Positions 36,941 to 45,431 of a DNA stretch of 64,000 bases are shown here, piece by piece (position 1 is the stretch's first letter; each line of letters begins with the position of its first letter). The notes under the pieces are model-generated. The model had not been told where the DNA came from, did not search any database, and saw only the letters and a program-made list of their open reading frames with translations. Source of the DNA: Ochrobactrum sp. CGA5. GTDB taxonomy: Bacteria; Pseudomonadota; Alphaproteobacteria; Rhizobiales; Rhizobiaceae. The stretch is taken from assembly GCF_006345815.1 (NCBI RefSeq), contig NZ_VCIG01000042.1, positions 365,864-429,863 on the forward strand. Reading direction: 5' to 3'. The position numbers were made by a program, and so were the translations under genes.

Positions 36941-37885
36941 TCAGGCACGCTCAATGGAAGGGGCGTGATCGCGGCAGAACGTTTGGAATTCTTCCTGGCT
37001 GGCATAGGCTTTCTGCGTACCGGGTCTGGTGATGGAATGGGCGGCATAAAGAGCCGCCTTGTGAAGCGAGGCTTCCACATCGCCGGTTTCGGCGTAAAAG
37101 CGGGCAAAGGAGCCGATAAAGGCGTCGCCCGCGCCGGTCGTATCTTTGGGTGTGACCTTGACCGGTGGGATATTGACGATTTCGCTTGCCGTAATCATGC
37201 GCGCGCCGCGTCCGCCAAGCGTGACGATGACAGTGCGGATGCCGCGCGCGATGAGCGAACGTGCAGCGGCGACGATTTCATCGTCCGTGCCGGTCGACAA
37301 GCCGGAGAGGATTGCCAACTCGCTCTCGTTCGGTACGAGAAAAGTCACCTGCCGGATCAGATCGGGATCGAGATCTGCGGCGGCAGGCGCGGGATTCAAA
37401 ATGGTTTCAATGCCGTTTTCGGCGGCAAAGGCGATGGTATGGTAGACGGTCTCGACCGGAACTTCCATCTGCATCAGAATGAGACCACAGGCTTTCAGGT
37501 CATCCGCGGCCTTGTCGACTTCCGCAGGCAGCAGATCGGCATTGGCGCCCTTGACGATCAGGATCGAGTTTTCGCCGGATGGCTCGACGAAGATCGGTGC
37601 AACGCCGCTCGACCTGCCGGGAACTTTGCGCACGTGGCGCGTATCTACGCCAAACTGGTTCAGATTGCTGATTGTGCTGTCGGCGAAAATATCGTCGCCC
37701 ACACGCGTGACCATCATCACATCTGCGCCAAGGCGCGCGGCAGCCACGGCCTGATTGGCGCCCTTCCCGCCACAGCCGATTTCAAATGTGGGGGCCTCCA
37801 GCGTTTCGCCGGGGCCGGGCATGCGGTTCACATAGGTGATGAGGTCCACCATGTTGGAGCCGACCACTCCGATTTTCTTCGTCAT
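36941..37885 (-). CDS. rbsK: PfkB family sugar kinase, ribokinase/deoxyribokinase
   Basis: A 314-residue kinase. The substrate-binding motif GCGGKGANQAVAAARLGA lies at about residues 37-54. The catalytic base D254 is in DTTGAGDAFIGSF. Both define ribokinases. Next to deoC, the relevant substrate may be 2-deoxyribose, giving deoxyribose 5-phosphate for the aldolase. Deoxyribokinases cannot be told from ribokinases by these motifs, so the name rbsK is a family label. It starts 18 bases after the epimerase-like gene. Confidence 0.87.
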   Translation of the reverse strand: MTKKIGVVGSNMVDLITYVNRMPGPGETLEAPTFEIGCGGKGANQAVAAARLGADVMMVTRVGDDIFADSTISNLNQFGVDTRHVRKVPGRSSGVAPIFVEPSGENSILIVKGANADLLPAEVDKAADDLKACGLILMQMEVPVETVYHTIAFAAENGIETILNPAPAAADLDPDLIRQVTFLVPNESELAILSGLSTGTDDEIVAAARSLIARGIRTVIVTLGGRGARMITASEIVNIPPVKVTPKDTTGAGDAFIGSFARFYAETGDVEASLHKAALYAAHSITRPGTQKAYASQEEFQTFCRDHAPSIERA

Positions 37886-37903
37886 TGGGTGCGTCCTCTA
37901 AAT

Positions 37904-38995
37904 TCAGGCGGTCTGGAGTGAACGGATTTTTGTTTCGAATTGCTCGGCAGATGGCTGATCGAGATAGCCGACGCGCACGAGGAAAACGGCGCGCTCGCCC
38001 GATGCCAGTACCTGAACATTGTTCTTGGCTTTTTCCGCCAGATAACCTTCCGGTTCGCAGGTCGAGGGCAGGGCAAAGGCTGCAACTTGAGCGTCCCCGT
38101 TCGCGAGAATCCAGCGCACGGTCTTGGGGAAGATGTCGGTCGGGTACGAAATGCCAAATCCGTCGCCCTCTGGAAGTTGCATCATCAGATGCGTCTTGCC
38201 ATCCGTGTCTTTCGGCAGGCCGCGAATATAAAAGACCTGTTCGGGGTCGTAACGCTCCGGTTCATCCAGTACTTCCATTGCGGCTGGATCCGTGGCCAGC
38301 TCGTCGATCAGCGACAGGTAATCATCATTAGGCGTAACGTGGCCGGGAACGGCTGTCCGCACCTGCACGTGATCCGGCGTATAGGGCACCGGCTGCACGA
38401 TCCGCGCACCTTCCGCATAGGCGAAATTGACGTGGCACATATACATCAACTCCATCGGGGCGGATGAAAGGTTCTCCACGTCCATGGTGATGTCGAACAG
38501 CGTTTCGTCGGCATGAAGCCGCACGCTTGGCCGTGCCAGATAATGCGCGCCGAAGCCCATCACATATTCATATTCGCCGGTGATTTCGACAAAGGCACCG
38601 CGCTCGTCATGGCCGAAGAGAAGACCGGCCTTGTCCATTTTCGCACAGGCCATTTCGCCATGCAGAAGATGATTGTCCTGAGGCGAAGGACAGCCATTGC
38701 GCAGGATGCCGCTGTGGAATGCAAAGCAGCCATAGGTCTCGACGATGGTGGTTGCCGGGCGCGGCATGGAGAAGCTGTTGCCCATGGTGAGGTCCACGCC
38801 GTCGAATTCCGCGCCCCAGATCATCTGGCCCATGAAGGGCAGCACGATGATGTTGCCGCGTTCGTTCTCGACCAGCAGCGCCTCAATGCCGCTTGGATAG
38901 CGAAAGGCGGTGACGCTGAGGCCATAGGTATTGGCGATCACATGCGGCTGTTGGACAAAATCCTGGCGACGAAGATGAAACTCGATTTCTTGCAT
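37904..38995 (-). CDS. DUF4432 aldose 1-epimerase-like protein
   Basis: A 363-residue protein of the galactose mutarotase superfamily, DUF4432 group. Features are an early VLPFMGQMIWGAEFDG (about 50-66), the histidine in FAFHSGILRNGC and another in LLHGEMACAK, and MYMCHVNFAYAEGARIVQPV around 190. Members turn up beside pentose and deoxyribose utilisation genes. A mutarotase acting on imported deoxyribose would feed the kinase, but no enzyme activity can be read from the sequence. It is 6 bases after the permease gene. Confidence 0.8.
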   Translation of the reverse strand: MQEIEFHLRRQDFVQQPHVIANTYGLSVTAFRYPSGIEALLVENERGNIIVLPFMGQMIWGAEFDGVDLTMGNSFSMPRPATTIVETYGCFAFHSGILRNGCPSPQDNHLLHGEMACAKMDKAGLLFGHDERGAFVEITGEYEYVMGFGAHYLARPSVRLHADETLFDITMDVENLSSAPMELMYMCHVNFAYAEGARIVQPVPYTPDHVQVRTAVPGHVTPNDDYLSLIDELATDPAAMEVLDEPERYDPEQVFYIRGLPKDTDGKTHLMMQLPEGDGFGISYPTDIFPKTVRWILANGDAQVAAFALPSTCEPEGYLAEKAKNNVQVLASGERAVFLVRVGYLDQPSAEQFETKIRSLQTA

Positions 38996-39001
38996 AGCGG
39001 A

Positions 39002-40000
39002 TCACCTGCCCTGATTGCGCGATGCGTTGATCGCGATGACAAGAATGAGGAAAGCGCCCCAGATGAAATCGATAAGATGGTTGGAAAATCGCATCATCTG
39101 GAAGCCGGAAGAAAGCAGCATCAGGGCAATCAACGCGATGGCAATGCCCAGAACGCGCCCCTTTCCGCCTGCCGGATTGGTGCCGCCGAGAACGGCAATG
39201 AGGACTGCCTGTAGTAGATAGGATGCGCCATAATCCGACTTGGCGGCATTCGTGCGGCCGGAAAGAATAATCCCGGCTATTGAAGCCAGCACTCCGGTCA
39301 GCATGTAGGAATAGAGGATCATGCGATCCTTGCGGATACCGGCAAAAACGGCAGCGCGCGGATTGGTGCCGATCAGCATGAGATTGATGCCAAGCGTCGT
39401 ACGTGTCAGCAGAATTGCCACGACGATGCACACGGCGACGAACAGCAGAAATGGTGAAGCAATACCGAATATCTTGCCATTACCGACCCAGTTCCATACA
39501 TCCGGGAAGCCGACGATGGCTGGGCCGCCGGTCAGAACCAGAGCGAGTCCCATCAACACCTGTCCGGTGCCGAGCGTGGCAAGGATCGGCGTGATGCGCA
39601 GTTTGGCTATCAAAAGGCCGTTGACCAACCCCGATACCAGCCCGACGAGCAAAGCAAGCAATATGCCGATAATGGTATAGAACAGCATGCCTGAGCCGGA
39701 AGCCTGTGCCGCCTGTACCATGGAGGAGTGGAAATAGACTCCGGCCACGATGCTCGCCAGATTGGCGATGCCCACCACCGACAGATCGATACCGCCAGTC
39801 AGCATGGCAATCATCATGGCGACGGAAAGGATTCCGAGCTCCGGCATGATGTAGCTGATGGATTCAAAGTTGTAATACCGCAGGAACTTGTCCGGGTTCA
39901 TCCAAGTCATTAGCGCAAAGACCAGCACAGTGATGACGATGAGCTGGAGAATATTGCCGTCTCCGCCAAGGATGCGGCGCATGTCGAAAGACTGTTTCAT
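39002..40000 (-). CDS. Sugar ABC transporter permease 2 of the deoxyribose operon
   Basis: A 332-residue inner-membrane permease of the ribose (RbsC) class with eight to ten helices. Class motifs are MLTGGIDLSVVGIANLASIVAGV near residues 65-87 and AVLIAVLGGTNPAGGKGR near 262-280. It pairs with the permease encoded just upstream, giving a heterodimer. It starts with MKQSFDMRRILG at 40000, 14 bases after its partner. Confidence 0.9.
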   Translation of the reverse strand: MKQSFDMRRILGGDGNILQLIVITVLVFALMTWMNPDKFLRYYNFESISYIMPELGILSVAMMIAMLTGGIDLSVVGIANLASIVAGVYFHSSMVQAAQASGSGMLFYTIIGILLALLVGLVSGLVNGLLIAKLRITPILATLGTGQVLMGLALVLTGGPAIVGFPDVWNWVGNGKIFGIASPFLLFVAVCIVVAILLTRTTLGINLMLIGTNPRAAVFAGIRKDRMILYSYMLTGVLASIAGIILSGRTNAAKSDYGASYLLQAVLIAVLGGTNPAGGKGRVLGIAIALIALMLLSSGFQMMRFSNHLIDFIWGAFLILVIAINASRNQGR

Positions 40001-40014
40001 GTCGCGTTCTCCCT

Positions 40015-40992
40015 TCAGGCGATGCTTTTGCGGTCACGCCATGCGGTGATGGCAGTGGCGGCGATGATGATGAGCCCCACCACGACGCGTTGCCATGTGG
40101 TGTCCACCTTCATGATGATGAGTGAGTTTTTGACCATGACGAGCATGAAGACGCCCATCAGCGTACCGAGAACCGAGCCACGTCCGCCGAAGATTGACGC
40201 GCCGCCGAGAACCACGGCTGCAATCACGTCCAGCTCCAGTCCAACGAAATCGCGTGGATTGGCAAGCCAGATCATGGAGGAATGCAAAAGACCGGCAAAG
40301 CCTGCAAGCGCCCCGGCCACGCAGTAGACGAAGAAGATGGTGCGGCGGGTATTGAAACCGACGCGCTTCGCCGCCTCCGGTGAGCCCCCATAGGCATAAA
40401 CGCTGCGGCCGATCATCGTATAATTGAGGATAAGATGGATCAGCAGCGCCAGCGTCAGATAGACGAGGAACATCGCGGTAAGGCTGAAGGCTGTTCCCGC
40501 GGCATTGGTCAGCGAAACAACATCCATCTTGCCGAATTCGATCAGTTCCTTCGGCATCTTGTTGATGTTGACGGTGCTGGTGCCGACAAGGCCCAGAACC
40601 AGCCCGCGCACGACGGAGCCGGTGCCCAGCGTCACGATCAGCGGGATCATCTTGAAGCGATGAATGATGAAACCGTTGAATGCGCCAAGCAGCAGGCCGA
40701 TCAGCGTTGCCGCGACAAACGGAATGAACACGCCGTCATAGCCGAGATAGACCATGGCGCGGACGGTTAGATACATGGCCGCGATGGCAAAAGCGGTGAA
40801 GGAGACGTCGATGCCCCCGGAAATCATCACCAGCAGAACGCCAAGCGCCATAATGCCGATCACGACATTGGAGCGCAGAAGGCCGAAGATGTTGTCCAGC
40901 GACCAGAAGGCCGGGTTGATAAGGCCGATAATGACCATCGCCGCGAACAGCACGCAGGCAATGATGAATTCGGTACTGCGAAAAAACTTCAT
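40015..40992 (-). CDS. Sugar ABC transporter permease 1 of the deoxyribose operon
   Basis: A 325-residue permease of the RbsC class: VLLVMISGGIDVSFTAFAIAA near residues 55-75, and AAVVLGGASIFGGRGSVLG around 275-293. The start at 40992 (MKFFRSTEFIIA) gives the usual short N-terminus; an upstream in-frame codon at 41007 would overlap the ATPase. It works with the neighbouring permease, the double ATPase and the binding protein as one importer. Confidence 0.9.
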   Translation of the reverse strand: MKFFRSTEFIIACVLFAAMVIIGLINPAFWSLDNIFGLLRSNVVIGIMALGVLLVMISGGIDVSFTAFAIAAMYLTVRAMVYLGYDGVFIPFVAATLIGLLLGAFNGFIIHRFKMIPLIVTLGTGSVVRGLVLGLVGTSTVNINKMPKELIEFGKMDVVSLTNAAGTAFSLTAMFLVYLTLALLIHLILNYTMIGRSVYAYGGSPEAAKRVGFNTRRTIFFVYCVAGALAGFAGLLHSSMIWLANPRDFVGLELDVIAAVVLGGASIFGGRGSVLGTLMGVFMLVMVKNSLIIMKVDTTWQRVVVGLIIIAATAITAWRDRKSIA

Positions 40993-41003
40993 GTGCCGGT
41001 TCC

Positions 41004-42506
41004 TCAATTCAGCGTCTTGAGCCGGTCATTGACGGCATCTTCGGTCATGGTTTCACCGGATAGTTCGTCGACGAAGTGTCCGCGATGCATCACCAGCACA
41101 CGATTGCAGTTCTGCACCAGTTCAGGCACATCGTCGGAAATCATCAGGACGGCGAGCCCTTCATCGCGAGCGAGCCTGCGGATGATGTTGTGAATCTGCG
41201 CCTTGGAGCCGACATCGACGCCGACGGTAGGACCGTTGAGGATCAACACTTTTGCCCCTGTCAAAAGCCAGCGCGCCAGCACCACGCGCTGTGCATTGCC
41301 GCCCGACAGGTGATTGACCGGCGTGTGCGGGCCGGGGGCGACGATATGCATTGCCGAAAACATCTCGCGGGTCGTGGCGTCAGCCTTCTTGCGATCAATG
41401 AAGAGGCCGCGCACGAATTTCTCGATCGATGTAACGATGATGTTGCGTTCGATCGATTGCGTCAGGAACAGGCCTTCCGTCAGGCGGTCTTCCGGTACAT
41501 AGGCGACGCCGCAGGCAATGCCTTCCTGCACGGTTTTGGGGTGCACTTGCTTGCCTTCAATGCGAACAGTGCCAGTGAAATCCGGCTTCATGCCGAAGAG
41601 CGCGAGCGCGAATTCCGTGCGGCCGGAGCCGATCAATCCCGATATGCCGACGATCTCGCCCGCGTTGAGAGCAAGGCTGGCATTCTCGACCGAGCCCGGA
41701 ACAGAGAGGTCTTTGATTTCGAGGATCGGATTGGATGAAGCGCCTTCACGTGGCGTCCAGTGATAATGGTCCGATGTGAGGTCCTGGCCAGTCATGGCGC
41801 GGGTGATCGATGGTTCGTCAAAATCGGAGATCGGGCCTTCGGCAACCTTCTTGCCGTTGCGGAAAACGGTTAGTCTTTCGCTGATTTCCAGCATCTCGCG
41901 CATCTTGTGGCTGACGAAAAGCACAGCGATGCCCTGTGCCTGAATATCGCGCACGATCTTGAACAGCGCATCGACTTCGTGTCGTGTCAGTGCAGTGGTC
42001 GGCTCGTCCATGATGATGAGGCGGGCGTCAGCCATGACAGCGCGCGCAATCGCCACGATCTGCTTGCCGGAAGTCGGCAGGCTGTCCACGTCCGCATCGA
42101 GGTCGATGCTGACGCCAAGCCGGTCAAGCGCCTTATGCGCCAGTTCGCGCAGGCGTTTCCAGTCGACGCCCTTGCGGCCTTCGATGAGAAAAGTATTGAT
42201 TGCCAGATTCTCAGCAACAGTCAGGTTCCCGAATAGCGAGAAATCCTGATAGATCACCTGAATGCCATGATGAACCGACTTGACGGGATCGAGCTTGCCG
42301 ACAGATTTGCCGTCGATCAGTATCTCGCCGTCTTCCGGCGTATAAACGCCCGACATAACCTTGATAATGGTGGATTTGCCGGAGCCGTTCTCGCCGGCGA
42401 GGCAGTGGATTTCGCCGGGCTTTATGGCAAAGGAAACGTCGTCCAATGCCCTGACGCCACCGAAGCGTTTTCCGATATGGCGCAGTTCAATCAGGTTTTC
42501 ACTCAT
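41004..42506 (-). CDS. Sugar ABC transporter double ATP-binding protein (RbsA class)
   Basis: A 500-residue protein with two ATPase domains. The first has Walker A CLAGENGSGKSTIIKVMSG near residue 38 and Walker B RLIIMDEPTTALT; its signature stretch is LPTSGKQIVAIARA, not the usual LSGGQ. The second has GISGLIGSGRTEFALALFG (a degenerate Walker A) and NHLSGGNAQRVVLARWL. One normal and one altered site are usual for RbsA-type proteins. ATG at 42506 follows a GGGG-rich leader. Confidence 0.92.
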   Translation of the reverse strand: MSENLIELRHIGKRFGGVRALDDVSFAIKPGEIHCLAGENGSGKSTIIKVMSGVYTPEDGEILIDGKSVGKLDPVKSVHHGIQVIYQDFSLFGNLTVAENLAINTFLIEGRKGVDWKRLRELAHKALDRLGVSIDLDADVDSLPTSGKQIVAIARAVMADARLIIMDEPTTALTRHEVDALFKIVRDIQAQGIAVLFVSHKMREMLEISERLTVFRNGKKVAEGPISDFDEPSITRAMTGQDLTSDHYHWTPREGASSNPILEIKDLSVPGSVENASLALNAGEIVGISGLIGSGRTEFALALFGMKPDFTGTVRIEGKQVHPKTVQEGIACGVAYVPEDRLTEGLFLTQSIERNIIVTSIEKFVRGLFIDRKKADATTREMFSAMHIVAPGPHTPVNHLSGGNAQRVVLARWLLTGAKVLILNGPTVGVDVGSKAQIHNIIRRLARDEGLAVLMISDDVPELVQNCNRVLVMHRGHFVDELSGETMTEDAVNDRLKTLN

Positions 42507-42542
42507 GGGGGGCCTCGTGCAAGGCTGGAATGCGATTTGCAG

Positions 42543-42571
42543 GATGGGAGGGGCGTGAAGCTCCTCCCATC
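42543..42571 (-). repeat. Hairpin between the binding-protein and ATPase genes
   Basis: GATGGGAGG (42543-42551) pairs perfectly with CCTCCCATC (42563-42571), loop of 11 bases, 15 bases after the binding-protein stop on the minus strand. The placement is like the hairpins at 22230 and 48585 in two other ABC operons here. Confidence 0.6.
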
Positions 42572-42586
42572 GAACATCCACGGATA

Positions 42587-43633
42587 TCAGAAGTCGTACT
42601 TATCCATGTTTTCCTTGGTCACACCGACCCAACCTGCACCATAGAGCAGGTTCGGCTTGGCAGCGTCGGGTGCCAGCAGGCTTTCATAGCCCGGCAGCCC
42701 CAGATTGAGGCCGGCCTTGATCTGGTCATTCTTCTTCTCAAGCGCTGCGACGGCCAACATGTTCATGGCATAGCCAGCTACGGCTGGGTCCCAGAACTGG
42801 ATGTACTGGATGTCGTCGTTCTTCAGATATTCGCCAGCCACCGAGACGAGGCCTGTGCCTGCGAAGAAGACCTTTCCCTTCAGGCCGCCTTCGGCGATCA
42901 GCCGTCCGGCACCCGCCGAGGTTGGCATCGGCGCGCCAAGAATGCCCTTGATGTCGGGATAGGCAGTCATCGCTTCCTTGAGCTTGTTGTAATCGGTATT
43001 GGCATCGTCATAGGTTTCGAGACGGCCAGTCGCCTCTGCCATTTCCGGGAAATTGGCCTTCTGGTATTCGACGGCACCGTCGATCCATTCCATCTGCGAC
43101 TTAGAGGTCAGGCTGCCGACAGTCGCGACATACTTGCCCTTGCCGCCCATCGACTTGCCAAGCTCTTTCATGAGATTGGCGCCGTAAGCCTTGTTGTCGA
43201 AGGCTTCGATATCGTAATCGACATTCTGGATGTTGGATGCTTCGTGGCTGATAACGACGATACCACGCTCACGCGCCTTCTTCAGGACCGGCTCCACTGC
43301 TTCAACCGAGAACGGCACGATAGCAATAGCGTCTACACCCTGCGCAATCAGGTTTTCAACGATCTGAACCTGTGCCGCAGCATCCGCCTGACTTGGGCCT
43401 ACCATCCAGACGTCATTGCCGGTGTCGGCCTTGAACTGGTCGACGCCGTCGCGCATGCGGTCGAACCAGGCAATTCCGTCTACCTTCACGACGGTTGCGA
43501 TGGTGTATTTCTTGTCATTGGCAGTCGTGATGAGTTCCTTGTTGATCTTCGACGTATCAACGACGCCTTCCGCAAAAGCGTGCGGCACGGCAACGGACAT
43601 GGCAATCGCCACGGATGCTAGAAATCTTTTCAC
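42587..43633 (-). CDS. Sugar ABC transporter substrate-binding protein (RhaS/LsrB-like)
   Basis: A 348-residue binding protein starting from GTG at 43633, which has an excellent ribosome site (GGGAGGAAAT). The signal peptide is VKRFLASVAIAMSVAVPHAF, cleaved after AEG or nearby. The mature part has IATVVKVDGIAWFDRMRDGV and GVDAIAIVPFSVEAVEPVL, like autoinducer-2 or rhamnose-binding proteins. As first gene of the operon with deoC and a ribokinase-family kinase, it probably binds deoxyribose or a (deoxy)nucleoside. Confidence 0.88.
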   Translation of the reverse strand: MKRFLASVAIAMSVAVPHAFAEGVVDTSKINKELITTANDKKYTIATVVKVDGIAWFDRMRDGVDQFKADTGNDVWMVGPSQADAAAQVQIVENLIAQGVDAIAIVPFSVEAVEPVLKKARERGIVVISHEASNIQNVDYDIEAFDNKAYGANLMKELGKSMGGKGKYVATVGSLTSKSQMEWIDGAVEYQKANFPEMAEATGRLETYDDANTDYNKLKEAMTAYPDIKGILGAPMPTSAGAGRLIAEGGLKGKVFFAGTGLVSVAGEYLKNDDIQYIQFWDPAVAGYAMNMLAVAALEKKNDQIKAGLNLGLPGYESLLAPDAAKPNLLYGAGWVGVTKENMDKYDF

Positions 43634-44006
43634 CGGTATTTCCTCCCTGGGAATTCTTTGGTCACCCGAACTTGATGGCTCGGACAAACACAATTGTTGC
43701 TACGCCGACGCAACTCAGGAACGGTGAGTGCGTCGGCGTTCTCCTCCATGCCCGGCTTCCCGGCCGGGCGAAAATTCAAGCTGTTTTCCCGCCTGTCTGA
43801 CGTCCTCGAAGAATGGAATTCTGTTCGAGGTGTGCAAAACCCTGTTGTCATATCCTCCCAACAATGCGAATTATAATGTTACAATTCGATCATTATGTTT
43901 GGATCGTTTCACATTTATGTTCAGCCTGTCAAGATCGGATGAACGCATTGCTTCAAATGTGACGGACGTATAAACGGATGAGCGGACTTCAAGGAATGGG
44001 GACAGT
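43634..44006. promoter_or_regulatory. Divergent control region with DeoR operator candidate
   Basis: The region separates the deoxyribose operon and its DeoR-type regulator. CGAATTATAA at 43867-43876 and TTACAATTCG at 43879-43888 form an inverted repeat with two central bases and one mismatch; this is a likely operator. The surrounding 100 bases are AT-rich and would hold both promoters. No further gene is apparent. Confidence 0.5.
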
Positions 44007-44714
44007 GTGAGCAGAATCAGCCGGAAGGAAGAGCGGATTGCCGAACTGGTGGCGCTGGTTGATGAAGCCGGCGTGCTTCGTCTGCGTGATGCGGCCGCTC
44101 GTCTCGGCGTGTCGGAAATGACCATCCGACGCGATATCGGCAGCGATGGCGGGATGCTGAATTGTTTGGGCGGTTACATTATCCCCACCCAGGACGGCTC
44201 GAATGGCGATTATGTCTTTGACTTTGAAAAAGACAGCCATGCCGCTGCGAAAGCGCAGGCTTGTGCCGCAGCAGCGGCCCTGATTGAACCCTATGATACG
44301 GTTTTCATCGATTGCGGCACCACCATGCCGCATCTAGCCCACCGGATTCCGCAGAATCAGCACATTACCGTCGTATGCTATGCTCTCAATATTGCGGAAA
44401 TCCTGTCGCAGCGAAGCGATGTACGCCTCATCGTTCTCGGTGGGCTCTATCACCCGGAAGCGGCATCCTTTTCGGGCGACGAGGGTATCGACGTGCTAAA
44501 GCGCGTTAATATCAACAAGGCTTTTCTGTCCGCAGGTGGCGTCGATGAACAGCACGGCATCACCTGTTCGCACTTTCATGAAGTGCCGATCAAGCAGATG
44601 GCCATGCAGCGCGCGGTCGAGAAACATCTTGTCGTGGACAAAAGCAAATATGGCAAGGTCCGTGCCGCCCGCTTCGCGGGCATGGCCGATTTCACGTCGA
44701 TTGTGTCGGGCTAG
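44007..44714 (+). CDS. DeoR family transcriptional regulator
   Basis: A 235-residue regulator starting at GTG 44007 after AAGGA. The N-terminal helix-turn-helix is RLRDAAARLGVSEMTIRRDI (about residues 23-42). The C-terminal sugar-phosphate sensor domain has FIDCGTTMPHLAHRIP, and FLSAGGVDEQHGITC. It diverges from the deoxyribose operon, and its likely effector is a phosphorylated sugar such as deoxyribose 5-phosphate. It converges with the TetR gene, one base apart. Confidence 0.9.
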   Translation: MSRISRKEERIAELVALVDEAGVLRLRDAAARLGVSEMTIRRDIGSDGGMLNCLGGYIIPTQDGSNGDYVFDFEKDSHAAAKAQACAAAAALIEPYDTVFIDCGTTMPHLAHRIPQNQHITVVCYALNIAEILSQRSDVRLIVLGGLYHPEAASFSGDEGIDVLKRVNINKAFLSAGGVDEQHGITCSHFHEVPIKQMAMQRAVEKHLVVDKSKYGKVRAARFAGMADFTSIVSG

Positions 44715-44715
44715 C

Positions 44716-45309
44716 TCAGTTTTCTCGTTTCAACAAGCCTTCGAGAAGCGTCTGGAATGCCCTGACCGCCTGTCTCGATGTGGCTTCGGGATCATCTGAG
44801 TTGGCAATCCATTGCGCGGCACTGCTGCTCGCCGCATTGATCAGACGCGCGGCTGCTTCCGAGTCTATATCCACGATGACACCTTCTTCGCGCAAGGCGT
44901 CGAGGCTTGTGGTTATCGTGCGGATGCAGCCATTGGCGCTCGGCCAACTTGAAGGGTCGCCGAACACGGCCGGTCCATCGCGAAACATGATTCGCTGGAT
45001 TTCCGGTTCAAGCGCCATCTCGATATAGGCCGTGTTCTCGTCGACAAAACCTTGCCAGCGGTTGGGCGCCTTTGCAGAAATCGTGCACAGTCTTGCGGCC
45101 ATCTCGCAATCGATCTCGTTGATCACAGCCTGCAGAAGACCTTTCTTGTCACCGAAATGATGATAGAGCGCGCCGCGCGTCAGCCCGGCAGAGGCGGTAA
45201 AGTCATCCATTGAAGCTTCGGCATACCCAACGGTGCCGAAAGCCTTGCGGCCCGCAGCCATCAGCTTTGTTCGTGTTTCGGCAATCATTTCGCTTCGCGG
45301 TTTACGCAT
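44716..45309 (-). CDS. TetR family repressor of the MFS gene
   Basis: A 197-residue repressor. Its helix-turn-helix is MDDFTASAGLTRGALYHHFGDK, about residues 34-55, followed by the usual GLLQAVINE. The ligand domain is variable. ATG at 45309 is chosen because GGAG precedes it and the alternative ATG at 45330 lies inside the first operator. It diverges from the MFS transporter, with three operator palindromes between them, so it represses both genes. Confidence 0.9.
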   Translation of the reverse strand: MRKPRSEMIAETRTKLMAAGRKAFGTVGYAEASMDDFTASAGLTRGALYHHFGDKKGLLQAVINEIDCEMAARLCTISAKAPNRWQGFVDENTAYIEMALEPEIQRIMFRDGPAVFGDPSSWPSANGCIRTITTSLDALREEGVIVDIDSEAAARLINAASSSAAQWIANSDDPEATSRQAVRAFQTLLEGLLKREN

Positions 45310-45328
45310 CGTCGCTCCATTTATTTGC

Positions 45329-45393
45329 ATACGCTGCGTATATTAGTTGACATACGCAGCGTATCAATTATTTAATTAACATACGGACCGTAT
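45329..45393. promoter_or_regulatory. Three TetR operators (ATACG-N3-CGTAT)
   Basis: Three 13-base palindromes: ATACGCTGCGTAT at 45329-45341, ATACGCAGCGTAT at 45352-45364 and ATACGGACCGTAT at 45381-45393. The centres are 23 and 29 bases apart. Identical half-sites in the TetR-MFS gap point to binding by the TetR protein. Confidence 0.85.
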
Positions 45394-45431
45394 GCAAGTA
45401 TTGTAGTTTCCCCTTTCAAGGACCCACTCTG

